Below are positions 1 through 11,735 of a stretch of DNA of 64,000 nucleotides, one piece after another. Made by a program: the position numbers and the translations under genes. Under the pieces are notes generated by a model that did no database searches, had not been told where the DNA came from, and worked only from the letters and a program-made list of their open reading frames with translations. How positions within the stretch are numbered: the stretch's first letter is position 1; every line of letters begins with the position of its first letter. This DNA comes from Gigaspora rosea. Its lineage: Eukaryota > Glomeromycota > Glomeromycetes > Diversisporales > Gigasporaceae. The stretch lies in assembly GCA_003550325.1 (NCBI GenBank), contig QKWP01002063.1, positions 15,665 to 79,664 on the forward strand. Direction: 5' to 3'.

Positions 1-56
1 TTTTTTATTTTTATTTTTTTTTTTTTACCCGGTGATCTGGGATGAAATTTTTGTAA

Positions 57-163
57 CGTGGTCAAAATACTGTGTAATCGTTAAAGATCTGTTAATCGTT
101 ATATATCGTTGTGGTCAAAACACTGTGTAATCGTTAAAGATCTGTTAATCGTTATATATTGTT
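57..163. repeat. 53-bp tandem duplication plus inverted AT-rich motifs
   Basis: A unit of about 53 bp beginning GTGGTCAAAA is repeated back to back at 57-109 and 110-163 with two or three differences. The following 170 bases carry many TATATATCGATT-like motifs in both orientations, so the whole 57-330 block can fold back. It precedes the gag-like region. It may be leader sequence of the retroelement or a small inserted repeat; I cannot decide. Confidence 0.6.
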
Positions 164-439
164 TTAAATAATTCTAATTATAATCGATTTGTAGATATAT
201 AACGATTTAATATAGAAAATGATATATATCGATTTAGATATATATTGATGTTTAACTGGTTAATCGATATATATCGTTATTTTTTAATCGATATAAAACG
301 ATTAACTGTTATATATCGATTAATATCTATATATAAAATTTCCTGATATTGCCATTGCAACCACCTAATGCTCTAAATAACTTGGCGGCCCAAATTAGGC
401 TCTTGATTCAACAAATGCAAGTAGCTACGGCCCCCAAGT

Positions 440-1456
440 CAATTACAATGCCCCTAACCGTGAGCTCAACCTAGTACACTATCTGGACTTTGCGGGAGGA
501 GTTCAAGACCCTATAACTTGGTTGGACAAGATTGAAAAGGCCTTTGCTACAAATTTGGTGAATAATGATCGCAAAATTGCTGTGATAGTTCCACACTTAA
601 AAGATGCAGCAGCTACTTGGTGGTCTACTTCCCAAAAACAACCCCAACCTCTTACTGTATAAAATGATTTAGCCCAGCCCAACCAAAGTTTTAGCCCTAA
701 TTTTATAACACAGTTTCGTACCTCTGCATTGGAAGGGAAATAGTTTGCCCAATTGGCTACTAGGAAGCAACAAGTGGATGAAGATGTAGACATGTATTAT
801 TCAGCGATCCAGGGGTTGCTTCGACATATAGAGACAGGTGCTCAACCATACCAAGAGACTGCCAAAGCTCAGTTGTTTTTAAATGGGCTACAACCCGATA
901 TTGTTCTTGCTGTAGCTCCTTTTACCCCTAACACATTACAGGCAGCCTATGAATGTGCTAAGGCTTATGAAGGCGCCTATAAACAGAACCTTCTTCTGTA
1001 TTTACCTACTCCGATTAGTGCTTTGTATTCATTTTATCTTGCTACTGGAAGTCCTGCCAGTTCCGTACTGATTGTACCCACATCCGAATCAGCCATTGAG
1101 AAATTAACGGAGGCAGTGAACACGATGCTAAATCAACTTCAGGAGCAGCGGCCGCCTGTTCCTAATGATTTTCAAAATTAGTATGTTATAAATGTTGTAG
1201 CAAAATGGGACATATTAGTAGGAACTGCCGCACCCTGGTGATAGTTAATGCCCAATCAAATATGCCGCAAACATATACCCCTTCTGAACAGACAAATGGC
1301 CTAACACCAAATCCAGCATCAACTATGTACCTATATCCCAATCAACAGCGGCAGGTTCAGCCATACCTATTGGTTCTTATACTGGCTTTGCAAATAAGTC
1401 CATGGTACAGAAAGTTCTCAAGAGGCCCTTCAAACCTTCTTAGCCATGATGGCTAG
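440..1456 (+). pseudogene. gag-like region of the Ty3 element (fossil)
   Basis: Translated pieces resemble the retrotransposon gag capsid domain. An early stretch contains LVHYLDFAGG and a TWLDKIEKAF motif, followed by HLKDAAATWW, a hallmark region of Ty3 capsid proteins. The longest open piece (753-1181, 142 codons) is the helical second half. A small cysteine/histidine cluster of zinc-knuckle type ends near 1225. A lysine/glutamate-rich stretch follows near 1650-1770. The region belongs to the element at 1-9184 and is broken. Confidence 0.75.
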
Positions 1457-1929
1457 CATAAATGTGGCCAATAATTCAAATATAGCAGGCAATTCAAATA
1501 CTGCTTCAAATAATGTTGAAACTGATGGCACAGGTAATCAATCTACCTATGTTAATATCCCAGTAGAGGACGTCCCCTTCTTTGCTGTCTGAAGTTCCGG
1601 AAGTAAGCACCGAAATAAATGACATTAAGACGAGCCTGGAAATTTAGAATCAGAAAAGGAAGAAGTTTTAAAACAATTGTTAGAAAAAGAAAAAGAAGTA
1701 GAAGAAGAACCAATAGTAAAAAAAAATAAAGTTAAGAAAGAAAAAGAATATGAGCCTCCAGTAAAAGTCATCCCGTCAAGACCTAAATGTGCCCCATAAC
1801 CAGGAGAAAGGTACTAGAAGATGAGATGCTGCAAATCTCTTCATTGGTACCTCCCTACTCAATTATTGCTGACCTAAGGGATAAAAATGCTAATATCACT
1901 ATCGGTCAGCTTTTCCACGCCGTCCCGTC

Positions 1930-2342
1930 TAGTGTTTAAAATTCAAATTCAAATTATGTTCTGAAATGAACTAAATTTAGAGTATTAATGTTCTCAAAAA
2001 ATTTTTAATGTTCTCATATATAGAATTTTATTTTTTAAATATGCATATATTTTTATTGTATAAACCTATCTTGGACTTTTAAGTAAAGTTATAGACAAAG
2101 GCTTCCTAATTTTAATAGTACTTAGAACATTTAAATTGGTTGAATTGATCATGTGATATATTTTTGCAACTATAAATCTTTTCTTCAAATATGTAAAAAA
2201 AAACTAATGCTAATAATAGTTTGAGAACATTTTATCAGTACAAAATGTTCTCAAATAAGAGAACATTATTTTAAATATTAATGTTCTTAAAAAAAATTTA
2301 GTGTTCTCATGAGAACATGAGAACATCAAATTTTAAACACTG
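1930..2342. mobile_element. hAT-type MITE inserted in the Ty3 element
   Basis: Ends are TAGTGTTTAAAATT and its inverse AATTTTAAACACTG, matching the hAT terminal consensus (Y-A-R-N-G). The flanks are GTCCCGTC (1922-1929) and GTCCTGTC (2343-2350), an 8-bp target duplication with one change. Length is 413 bp and no coding is seen. Inside, GAGAACAT motifs recur, which is typical of subterminal repeats. The insertion lies in the retroelement, so it is younger than that copy. Confidence 0.85.
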
Positions 2343-2472
2343 GTCCTGTCCATGCATACTGAATTAATCAAAAGCCTTTATAAAAAGAATAATTCCATTA
2401 AAAGAAAAATTAAAATGAACATTAGTATTACTTCGGGCACTAAGTTCATAGCTTTATACTGTGATGCTAGTA

Positions 2473-3110
2473 TAGTGTTTTGACCCGGGTGGGTGTCACC
2501 CGGGTCACCCATGGGTGAGTGGGTGACCTGGGTCAAGTTGTAACAGCCTGGGTGAGAACGGGTGGGTAAACCCGCAGGTGACCCGTGGGTTGACCCACGG
2601 GTGACCCGTGGGTCAACCCACGGGTCACCCACGGGCAGAGACCCGATACAAATTAATACAAATTTGTGAAGTCGACAAAATCAAATTCGAAAAATATTTA
2701 ATAGTAAATTATTTGAAGTAAACCATAATGCAGTACAGAATTTTAATAAACAGTATTATAGCAGATAGAATTTCTGATTACGGCATTACGGCATTACGAC
2801 TTTACGGCATTATGGCTTTATAGCATTACGGCATTACGGCTCACAGCAATTATAGCAAAAAATATGGCAATGCCGTAACCGCATTAATTTGTTCTACCAC
2901 CAACTACAGGTTAACCCACCTGGGTCAAATCACTAACCACCTGAGATTTTTTTTAATTGACCCAGGTGACCTGACAGGTCACTCGTTGGGGCACCTGTCG
3001 GGTGACCCGGGTGGTGCCTTTTTTTGGACTAACCCGTTTCCACCCGGGTGGCACATTGTCCACCCGTCGGGTAACCTGGGTGAAGATTTTTTAGACGGGT
3101 CAATTCACTA
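2473..3110. mobile_element. second hAT-type MITE in the Ty3 element
   Basis: Ends TAGTGTTTTGACCCG and CGGGTCAATTCACTA are inverse of each other. The flanks TGCTAGTA (2465-2472) and TGCTAGTG (3111-3118) are an 8-bp duplication with one change. The subterminal regions are rich in GGGTGACCCGGGT-type motifs in both orientations, much more GC-rich than the surroundings. The centre (2770-2890) holds short CGGCATTA direct repeats. The 638-bp element splits the protease region of the retroelement, and open frames across it are artefacts. Confidence 0.87.
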
Positions 3111-3486
3111 TGCTAGTGTCCTGGGAGAAATCATACCGTTAATTGTAAATAGTGGATCATCTAGTAGTATGGTATCCTTCAACTTATTAAGAAACCTCAG
3201 AATTAAGGTTGAGCGGCCCTCTACTATTAATAAGGTCAATGTTTACGGAATAAGTAAACAAGCTCAGAGAGAAGTTTCCAATTTCCCTTTCACAGTAGGA
3301 GGTGCCAAAATTCCTATAGATATGGTTGTTACTGACGCTACTTCATATAGTGCCATTGTTGGCAATGATTGGCTTTCTAAGACCCAAGCTACAATCGATT
3401 GGACCACTTCTGAAATTACTTTTACCTGGGAAGGTAAAGAAATAACCGTCCCTGTAGAATTTAAAAGGTTGTCCTTAAACCTTTAA
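3111..3486 (+). pseudogene. aspartic protease region of the Ty3 element (fossil)
   Basis: After the MITE, an open stretch gives a retropepsin-like fold: a flap and active-site loop region near the start, then a second conserved block ending AIVGNDWL, which is typical of retroviral-type proteases in Ty3 elements. A beta-rich tail follows. It is part of the element at 1-9184. Confidence 0.75.
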
Positions 3487-4559
3487 GTAAAGACCTTCCT
3501 ACGAAAATTTGAAGCTTAGAAGAAGATAAAGACTCTAAATATGAATAGAGTAATGAAGATGAATATGAAGAAGAAGATTTAGAGGAAATGATATATAATT
3601 ATTTTGGGCTAGAAGAAGAAGAGCCCTATCGCTCATCCACCGCAGTAAGTCTGAGGCTAAATCCTTTTGAAAATCTTGAATGCTACACTTCTTTAATGAG
3701 ATCGCAGCTAGGTGGTTCTTTGCAAGGCCCTTCTTATCCTGTAACATCCAATACCGAATCCTCTATTCTACCAATGTTGGTTTCAACTGTCACGCCTGTA
3801 CATATCCAAATTTAATAATAATTGTAATAACTCCAGTTCTGTGCGTGCTCGATCAACCTTTTTGGTTGCAATATCTTTAGGGTCTGGTGCCCCAAGTTCC
3901 ACCCAGGTTACTTCAGATTCGTCAGTCCAAAAAGAGCAGTTTAAAATTAATAATATTACTTCTCCTAGTGTACCTTCCAATTACAAACAAAAAGATATAC
4001 CTGCTTCCGTTCCCTAATCTTCCCTCCTTAGCCTGTTATATTCCCAAGTCTCTTTTATTATCTAGTGAAAATGTGTTATATGCAGGAGAAAGAAACCCTA
4101 TGGTCAATAATTTTACTATACAGCAAAATAAAATAATTTCACCATTTTTTCTAGGACCTAAAAGTGTTTCCTCTTTTATATTTTACGAAAACGAATCTGA
4201 AGATACGAGTAGCTCGGACGTTGACTAGTATGAGATAACCTGGAGAAATAAGGTCAAAGAATATCAGTATGCTGAAAATGATTCTGATGCCGACTCTAAT
4301 ATTGATAAAGTAAGATGGCAATTTAAAATAAGAAAAGAAAAATCAAATCCCCCTGCAGCTCAGTATTTATATGATTTGGCTGGAAATGCCTATCTCCAAG
4401 AAAAAAATAATAGAGTCGATCCTCGTGAAAATATTGCTGTCACCATCCTACAAGAAGAAAATTCTAAAGATATTAGTGATATATTCAATTATTATTATGA
4501 GGAGGAAATACAAAATAAGATATTTATAATTTAGGTAATCTAGAAGAGACTTCGCGTCT

Positions 4560-5871
4560 CTAGCTTCAAAAATTTTTGGAACAAAATTCAGTACTTTTTG
4601 CGTGGAAAGGTAAAAAACTAGGGCGCACTAATTTAGTTAAACATTATATTAGTACTGGAAATGCCCTCCCTATTAAACATAACCTGTACCGCTACTCTCT
4701 GGCAAAAAGAAAAAATATTAAAGAGAAAATTGATAGAATGCTACAAGAAGTTTCTCCGCTTCTGTATCAACTATAGGAAATTAAATTCTGTGACCCAAAA
4801 AGACAACTATCCTCTACTCCGTATACAAGACCTTCTGGAGCTCTGCAAGATTCAGCTGGTATAGCTCGCTTGACTTAGCCAGTAGGTACTGGCAAGTTGA
4901 GGTCGAAGAGTCGGACAGGCTCAAGACTGCGTTTACCACCCCTTTTGGGGTATATATGTTCAATGTCATACTATTTGGGCTAACTAATGCCCTGGCTACA
5001 TTTCAGAGCTTATGGATTATCTCTTCCAGGACTTAATTGGAAATTGTATCATCGTTTACCTGGACGCTATTAACATATACTCGAAAACTTTTGAGGACCA
5101 TTTATACTACTTGCAAGTAGTTTATAACGACTAAAGATGGCGGGTCTTACTTTAAAGCCCTCTAAATGTTATTTAGGGCAACAAAAATTAAAATTCTTGG
5201 GACATGTTGTTAGCGAAGTCGGGATTACTCCTAATCCTGCCAAAGTTGAAGTAGTCAAAAAATTTCTGGTCTCTAAAAACCTGTGGCAATTACGAGGCTA
5301 TCTGGAACTTGCCTCTTACTATCACAAATTCATTAAAAACTTCACTTTAATCATGACCCCTCTTAACTATCTGTTAAAGAAGAATGTTAATTATAAATGG
5401 ACTGAAACGCAGTATCAAGCGTTTGAAATTTTAAAGAAAAAACTAATTACTGCCCCAGTTTTAGCTTACTCTGATTTTACGAAAACTTTTATACTCTTCA
5501 CGGATGACTCTGACGCTACCTTAGGAACAATCCTGTCTCAAAAAAATGAGCAGGGAAACTAACAGGTCATTTCCTATACCAGCCGCAGCCTTACCCAGGC
5601 TGAGAAAAATTACACTGTGACAGAGAAGGAATGTCTGGCTGTGGTATGGGCCATAGGATACTTTCGACCATACTTACATGGCACCCGCTTCCTTCTCTAT
5701 ATCGATCATTTTGCCCTTAAGTACATCTTTGATGTTAAACTGCCTCAAGATTGTCTTGCGCATTGGGTAATAACCCTGATGGAGTACTCCTTTACGACCA
5801 TACATAGACCTGGGAAAAATCATATCAACGTCAATAGTCTATCACAAATCCAAGTGGAACCTTACCAATAA
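4560..5871 (+). pseudogene. reverse transcriptase and RNase H regions of the Ty3 element (fossil)
   Basis: Recognisable landmarks in order: LGRTNLVKHYI upstream of the RT, the YRKLNSVTQKDNYPL block, the FNV..FGLTNA block, the connection region KPSKCYLGQQKLKFLGHVVS, and the RNase H region ending EYSFTTIHRPGKNHI. The arrangement is that of Ty3 pol. Several disruptions are present. The stretch between the protease and here (3487-4560) is lysine/glutamate-rich linker with little recognisable. Confidence 0.85.
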
Positions 5872-6099
5872 ACCTACTGTACCTACAAAATTCTTGATAA
5901 TTAAAAATTTTAGTGAAAAAAAAATAATAAAGTAATAAAACAAAGTGTTGAAAAATTTACTTCTCTTAAAAATCCATTAATCCAGTCCAGATTATAGTGT
6001 CCTGGCATTTATACAAATCTACAAATAATTCTTTCAAAATATTAAAAAAAAAAAAAAAAAGGATCCTGATATATACAATTTATACTTAAATTACCTTCT

Positions 6100-7400
6100 C
6101 AAATCGGTAGTGCCTCTACATTTTACAACTAAAGATATCCAAAACTTAAAATATAAAACCCAGCATTACATTGTATTAGATGAATTATTATATAAAAAGA
6201 ATCACCGCAACTCGTTGCAACCCTTACGGGTCTTAAAGAAGAACGAAATCAAGACCATCCTATTCAGCATGCATGACAACTCACTTTCTGGACATTTTGG
6301 TTTCTATGCTACCTATCAACGTATAGCCAAACATTATTACTGGCCTCAAAAGGGTACTGATATTAAAAATTATCTTCGTACCTGTGAGCTTTGCCAGAAG
6401 AAAAAGAAACCCACTACTCAAGAACCCCTATACCTTTAAAATCGGTAAACCTTTTGACCATGTTGGGATAGATATTGTGGGACCTCTTTCCCTTACAAGT
6501 ACAAACAAAAGATATATCGTAGTAGCAACTAAATATCTCACCAAATGGCCAGAGGCTTGAGCCTTGGAAAAATCCGATGCCAAAAGTGTTGCCACATTTA
6601 TATTTGAGGATTTAATTTGTAGGCACAGTAGCCTGGTAGAAATCTTATTTGACCAAGGATCACATTTTTGCAATAAACTGATCGAAGCTTTTTGTAAAAA
6701 ATAGAAATTACCCATCGTATGTCTACGGCTTACTATCCTCAAACTAACGGCCTTGTTGAAAGTTTCAATAAAACCCTTTGTGAAGTCCTAGGAAAATGTG
6801 TAAATCAAAGTCAATTAGAGTGGGACCAGTATATACCTCCAGCCCTTTTTGCTTACTGTACCACCCCACATCATACGACTGGTTATGGGCCTTTCTATTT
6901 ACTATATGGACATTCTGCTCTTCTTCCAGTAGAAACTAATATAAACACCTACCCAACTCGACCTGGTATGGAAGAAGTCCTACAAAAATTAATATTGAGG
7001 CGAGTGGAAAATCTGATAGGAGAATTAACAGAAGCGCAACAATTAGCTACAAGAAAAATCAAAAAGATGCAAAGTAAACAAAAAGAGTATTATGAAAAGC
7101 GGAACAAGATTGAATAATATGAGATTAGTGATCTAGTTCTTTTATACCAATCTGAATTAGGCATGTCACACAGTGCAAAATTGGAACCCACAATCTAGGT
7201 CCCTATTATATTTACGATGTTCTACTTTATGGGTTGTAAAACTTAGGACAATAGAAGGGCACGTGCTAAAAATAAAATTTCACGGGAATCGGTTATCGTG
7301 TTATCACTCTCAGCAGAAAATTTTACCACCTTTTGGCTTATATCAGCCAACCATAATAAAAGGAACTATCAAGCGCTCTACATTCCTTTCCTCTTAAATT
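6100..7400 (+). pseudogene. integrase region of the Ty3 element (fossil)
   Basis: An H2C2 zinc-binding domain is clear at 6260-6410 (HDNSLSGHFG, then CELCQKK). The catalytic core follows, with the late core motif TAYYPQTNGLVESFNKTL at about 6720-6780, and then the C-terminal GPYYIY-like region near 7190. No chromodomain is evident. The integrase lies after RNase H, as in Ty3 elements. Confidence 0.87.
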
Positions 7401-7436
7401 CTTTTATTTTTTTTATTATTTGTTGTTTCTTTCAGT

Positions 7437-7844
7437 ATGTCTACTCTTGAAATTCCTATACATATCGAAAAGACTTTAATTAAATTAAAAGCTCAAATGA
7501 CCAAAGCCAAAATTGAAGGCGCTTACACCATTTCGACCCATGGAATTACCTATACAAATTCACAACAAACTCAACCCATCCAACTAGCTAGTTCTAAAAA
7601 CAAAACAACTGCTCAAAGATTACGACAAAAACTGCTTGAACTTTTAAAAGACCTTCGTTATGCTGTGACTAACGAACACCAGTTGATAGAGCCATGGGGT
7701 AGCACTTGGGAAGAAAAAGTAACCTATGTTTGCGCATTTGTTCATCCTGATTATACTGGGCAAGCTGCACAATTACCGCATATTTTTCTCTTGGCTCTTT
7801 GTTACAAGAAAAAGCGTGGAGCCCCGATGCCAAGACCTTCATAA
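7437..7844 (+). CDS. Extra ORF downstream of integrase in the Ty3 element, unknown function
   Basis: A 135-codon frame starts with an ATG just after the integrase region and reads MSTLEIPIHIEK. It is lysine-rich at the start (IKLKAQMTKAKIEGAY), then has a helical stretch RLRQKLLELLKDLRYAV and an aromatic stretch around PWGSTWEEKVTYV. I see no transmembrane segment, signal peptide or cysteine cluster, so it does not look like an envelope protein. Coding-like sequence continues to about 8094, directly against the purine-rich tract at 8083-8096. The start lies about 40 bases after the previous frame ends, so it may be a separate third product. I do not recognise the family. It is listed as part of a fossil element. 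Confidence 0.55.
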   Translation: MSTLEIPIHIEKTLIKLKAQMTKAKIEGAYTISTHGITYTNSQQTQPIQLASSKNKTTAQRLRQKLLELLKDLRYAVTNEHQLIEPWGSTWEEKVTYVCAFVHPDYTGQAAQLPHIFLLALCYKKKRGAPMPRPS

Positions 7845-8082
7845 AAAGATTAATTAATTCTTCCTGCTGACTCCAAGACTTACTAGTTATACCTCAATAA
7901 ACCTATCAGCTATATAGAGCCCGTGGATCTTCTTATCTCTTTACCACTCGATCTATTACTCCCTACGTTCTACAACGGTTGTACCAAGAAGATTTTGCGA
8001 AATTACAGGAGGAAGCCCAATCCTTGGCTTAACAAGTAATTGACGAATTATTGGGAGTCAATCATTTTGCGGGGCTCAATGT

Positions 8083-8096
8083 CAAGGGGAGGCAAA
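8083..8096 (+). promoter_or_regulatory. Polypurine tract of the Ty3 element
   Basis: The sequence CAAGGGGAGGCAAA lies directly before the inferred start of the 3' LTR. Such a tract primes plus-strand synthesis in LTR retroelements. Its position fits the LTR start inferred from alignment with the solo LTR. Confidence 0.7.
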
Positions 8097-9184
8097 TATA
8101 ACGAGTTAAATTCGTTAACATTTTTCTTATTATTAAATTTTTTTTTATTTTTCACAATTTTATTTTCTTTGTGGTTCCATTTTATTCTATATATCAACCC
8201 CTGTTAAAATATATATTATTATTAATTCTTCCCCAACGATATACTTTAATTAGTTATACTAATATGGGAATTATTAAGTGGCTTGGTGGCTTAGATGTGA
8301 AGAAAACTGGTTGTTTAGCGAACTCGTGGAAAATTCAGCGAGCTCATGGTAAATTCAGTGAATGCGCAGAAAATACAGTGAGTTAGTGGTAAATACTGCG
8401 AGTACACTGAAAATTCAGCGAATCCACTGTAATAGTTCAAAATGTATTTAAGACCTTCAAATTTAATAAAGTCAAAATAAGTTCTCCATCTATTTCACAA
8501 TAATAAATTCTTAATAAATATAAAATACTTATCTCTTGAATTCGACTTTAACCTTAATAAACCTTGCGAGACTCAATTCGACAGACTGAATGACTTGTAA
8601 CTTCGTATCGGCTTATTATAACTTGAATTCTGTGCAACAAAATCTTGTTTATCCTACAAAATTATACATGTGACTCCTATCGGCATACTGATTGATCTAT
8701 AGTAAAGATCTTTTAGTTGAACCATATATTTGATAAATGTTGTCTCTTTTAGATATTACTCCTTTGCTAGTAGATTTAGAACTTACTTTGCCCTTCGAAT
8801 TAAACTCCTGTACCTGCGGGAAATTCTTGAACTTACACATATCAATATCACCTGACTGACATTCGACTAAATATCATCTTACCTAAATCCTGTGATACAC
8901 ATTTTGATCCCACCTTCCATCTAGATCATACTTCCTTATTATTTTTATTGATATCAACTTATTGATATCCCCATATTAGCATCACCAGCGTCAGCGTTTT
9001 TGTATTATTGTGGTGATTTAGTGATAGAGCATCTCTTCGCTCTCCACCTATTGCATACTTGACCTCACCATACCTCGTGATCCTTATAAAAACATCTTTA
9101 TACCCCTCTACCCGTATCGGTTGGGGCTTTAAATTGGCACTATTGTCTATATTGTTTTACTGCTCTCCCAATTCAACCGTTACA
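8097..9184 (+). repeat. 3' LTR of the Ty3 element
   Basis: Starts TATAACGAGTTAAATTCG and ends AACCGTTACA. Alignment with 58494-61287 (start TATAACAAATTAAATTC, end AACCGTTACA, after removing an inserted hAT element) defines both edges. Length is about 1.09 kb. Near 8310-8430 it holds about five imperfect ~24-bp tandem units built on GCGARCTCRTGGAAAATTCA. No pairing 5-bp target duplication could be confirmed because the other end lies outside the window. Confidence 0.75.
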
Positions 9185-10013
9185 CTACCCAATTCAAGTC
9201 TTACAGCCGTAAGTATAACCATTCAACCTTCCCGTACTATTACTCTTTCAGGCTAGAAGATTGTTGACAATATGTGAAAGCCTGATATTAACATGAGCAA
9301 TTCGATGGACGCGTAGACTATACTTCTTAATTGTGCGTGGGATACTTAATATCATCATCGGGCGTGTTTGAGATATTGGGGATCCGGGGTATGTATTAAT
9401 ACAACTACCACATAAGGCAATAACGTAGGGTAGGTATAGGTGTCATGATTTAGGAAGGGATGAACGATCATTATCGTGGGACGGTTTAAGGATGATCGAT
9501 CGGATCGTGATGGTGCAGAGTAACAGGGGTGATGATCATAAGGGAGATTCGGGCGCATAAAAATTTTAAGAGTATAACACCGGGTTACTCCATATATGTG
9601 ATCTGGAGCAAGCTCCATACAACAATATACATTCGTGTAAATAGAGCTCCAATCCGGATAAAATCCGTATCTAAATTATCCGGATAGATAAACAAATCAG
9701 ATATCCGGATACCAATAGTAAACGGACATTCGGATCATAAGGGATAATGGATATCCCGGATAAATGGAACTCTACGTGTAACCATTTTCCATACCTGTAA
9801 TATTTGAATTAATTTACCCGAATTTTTACAAAACTATAATTTTGATTTTCATGAGTAGTTTGGATATTTTTTAATGAGGTGTATTATAAAAAATTTTTGA
9901 ATTGATTTGTCATCGGAAGGTGCGACTAATAAATTTAGCCGGTTTTGGCAATGACCAATTGATTGTATCAATAGGGAATTTTAAAGTTAAGAAAAAAGTA
10001 GCGCATTTTGAAA
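9185..10013. repeat. Long dispersed repeat, copy A (copy B starts 63166)
   Basis: From CTACCCAATTCAAGTC onward the sequence matches 63166-64000 nearly base for base, to the end of the window. The match starts exactly where the LTR ends. The simplest reading is that the retroelement inserted into copy A. The repeat contains a MITE at 9642-9774 at the same place as in copy B. No protein coding is evident. Confidence 0.85.
9642..9774. mobile_element. Small hAT-type MITE in repeat copy A
   Basis: Ends TAGAGCTCCAATCCGG and CCGGATAAATGGAACTCTA are inverse copies. Flanks CGTGTAAA (9634-9641) and CGTGTAAC (9775-9782) form an 8-bp duplication with one change. The body is built from TATCCGGAT-type motifs. 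Length is 133 bp. Confidence 0.75.
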
Positions 10014-10230
10014 ATAAATAGGAGTTCGAAAAATCTCGAAATGAGAATGTTTAGGAACCGCTTTCATGAAACCGGAAAATATTAAAAATAAGTGTAGTCA
10101 TTATTGCGTTATTGTTATTATTTGTTTCCCTAAAGCGGAGTTTCCGAAAATTAAGAATTCCAGGTTTTCCTTTTTGCAACATCAAATATTATTGTATATG
10201 ATAACGATAACAATATAAATACGGTACGAT

Positions 10231-10369
10231 TACCCGAAAGTTATTTCCCCGACAGGCCACTTACCCGACATCATACTGGGTGAAAATCTGCTAAAATGTA
10301 TAGCCGTAACTACACAAATGCTAACCCTAACCCTATGTGAGTGTCCTGACGAGGAAATAGCTTTCGGGA
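10231..10369. repeat. Foldback element, 139 bp
   Basis: The left arm TACCCGAAAGTTATTTCC and the right arm GGAAATAGCTTTCGGGA pair over about 25 bp. The loop carries a short CTAACCCTAACCCTA stretch. No clean target duplication was found. It is MITE-like but unassigned. Confidence 0.5.
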
Positions 10370-10558
10370 ACTGAACGACATTACTAATTGAAAATAAAAT
10401 TGGGTTGGCGTATTGTTTATCCCTAAACATATACAGCACCAACTTCAACGGAAAAAATTAAATTTCCACATTTTAACTTTGAAACGTCATAATGTAGTTA
10501 GTGATAACGCCTCTGAGTTTTTAGTTAAAATAAAAAAAATTAATAATGCATTGTTAAT

Positions 10559-11110
10559 CAGGGATGGTAAATGAATTTAAATGACCCAAATGACTCAAAT
10601 GACAAATGACCAGTCATTGGTCATTTCACGGCCCAAATGACTTAAGAAAGTCATTTAACTCTGGTTAATCGATTATCTAATACTTTTAGCCAATCAAAAT
10701 TGCTTATTGTTCTTCGTAAAATAAAACGTTGCTAGATGCTATCTAATAAAAATTATTACACATGATAATTAACTGAATCATTTGATGAATGATTGCCATT
10801 TGTATTTTGGCTAAATAACTAGGTCATTTCCAGACCGGTTGAAAAACGACATTCTAATCGAATCATAAGATCAGGTATGAAGTGATTAAAAAAAAAACAC
10901 TAGACAAAAAAATAACGTATTTGCTTTTTTTTAAAAAATAAAAAAAAGTTCGTGAATAATAATTTACCGATTGTAAAATGTAAATCATTTTCGAATTTAC
11001 AAATGGCATGAATTGAGAAATGACAAACATACCTCAAATGAGCGATCATTTTGAGGTCATTTGAGGTCATTTGAAAAATTGGCAAATGGCCAGGTCATTT
11101 ACCATCCCTG
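10559..11110. mobile_element. hAT-type MITE with perfect 8-bp duplication
   Basis: Perfect 16-bp inverted ends, CAGGGATGGTAAATGA and TCATTTACCATCCCTG. Flanks TTGTTAAT (10551-10558 and 11111-11118) are identical. The interior is dense in AAATGAC/GTCATTT motifs in both orientations, the usual subterminal transposase-binding design. Length is 552 bp; no transposase is encoded. A related end piece lies at 13677. Confidence 0.93.
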
Positions 11111-11584
11111 TTGTTAATATTATTAAGAGTTAACTTCATGATCATTAATAATTCATTAAGTTAAAGAAACTATTAATGGAGCTAATAAATTAAAAGTTTA
11201 GTCCGCAAATAGCAGAAATTATCTGAATAATTATTTGATATTCTGTACTAACTTCGCCATATATTATTAATTCGTTTTTTAGTTATAATCATATTATATA
11301 AGAGGTTTCAAACATAATGTTCAGGTTTCTGATTTTGAATTAAACCAGTGACGTATTTATTCAAAAAATCAATGATTTATAAACCCTATTTATTTTTATT
11401 TGTAAGCTTGTTTACATAATAATGAATTCTTTTTAAGATCGTAAATTTTCTTTTGAAATTCTATCAAAAAAATTTGCATATTTTATCTCTGGATAACTCC
11501 TTTTTCATTTGCTGATTTCGAAATTTCAAAATAGAATAGGACTTTTCGAACTCCAATTTATTTTCATAATAAATTAACTCTGAA
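11111..11584. other. AT-rich intergenic DNA, nothing recognised
   Basis: Between two MITEs. No conserved frame, repeat or RNA signal that I can support. Confidence 0.5.
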
Positions 11585-11735
11585 TAGTGATTGTACCCGT
11601 GGAGAAAACCTCTACCCGATTATTATTACAATTACCCGGTGCTTCGGATCGAATCGGATCCATGCTTTATAAGATCCGCCGGATATCCGGATAAATACTA
11701 TATCACAATAGCAATTTCCCCGGGTACAATCACCA
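11585..11735. mobile_element. Short hAT-type MITE with perfect 8-bp duplication
   Basis: Ends TAGTGATTGTACCCG and CGGGTACAATCACCA are inverse with one difference. Flanks ACTCTGAA (11577-11584 and 11736-11743) are identical. Length is 151 bp. Confidence 0.85.

Larger units (their letters stand above)
1..9184 (+). mobile_element. Ty3-type LTR retrotransposon, broken, 5' end outside window
   Basis: Gag-like sequence is followed by aspartic protease, reverse transcriptase, RNase H and integrase, then a purine-rich tract and a long terminal repeat. Protease-RT-RNase H-integrase is the order of the Ty3 (Metaviridae) group. The copy is clearly broken, with well over ten disruptions, and is interrupted by two MITEs at 1930-2342 and 2473-3110. 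Only the 3' LTR (8097-9184) lies in the window; the first 350 bases are AT-rich with repeats and I cannot place a 5' LTR there. A diverged solo LTR of the same family lies at 58494-61287, so the family is old here. The element appears to sit inside the repeat that continues at 9185. Confidence 0.88.

Noticed and set aside
2378-2632. Open frame rich in GSTHGSP-type repeats
   Set aside because: It lies on the GC-rich subterminal repeats of the MITE at 2473-3110 and crosses its edge.
10320-10335. Second telomere-type site
   Set aside because: Only two to three CCCTAA units in the loop of a foldback; too short to mean anything.
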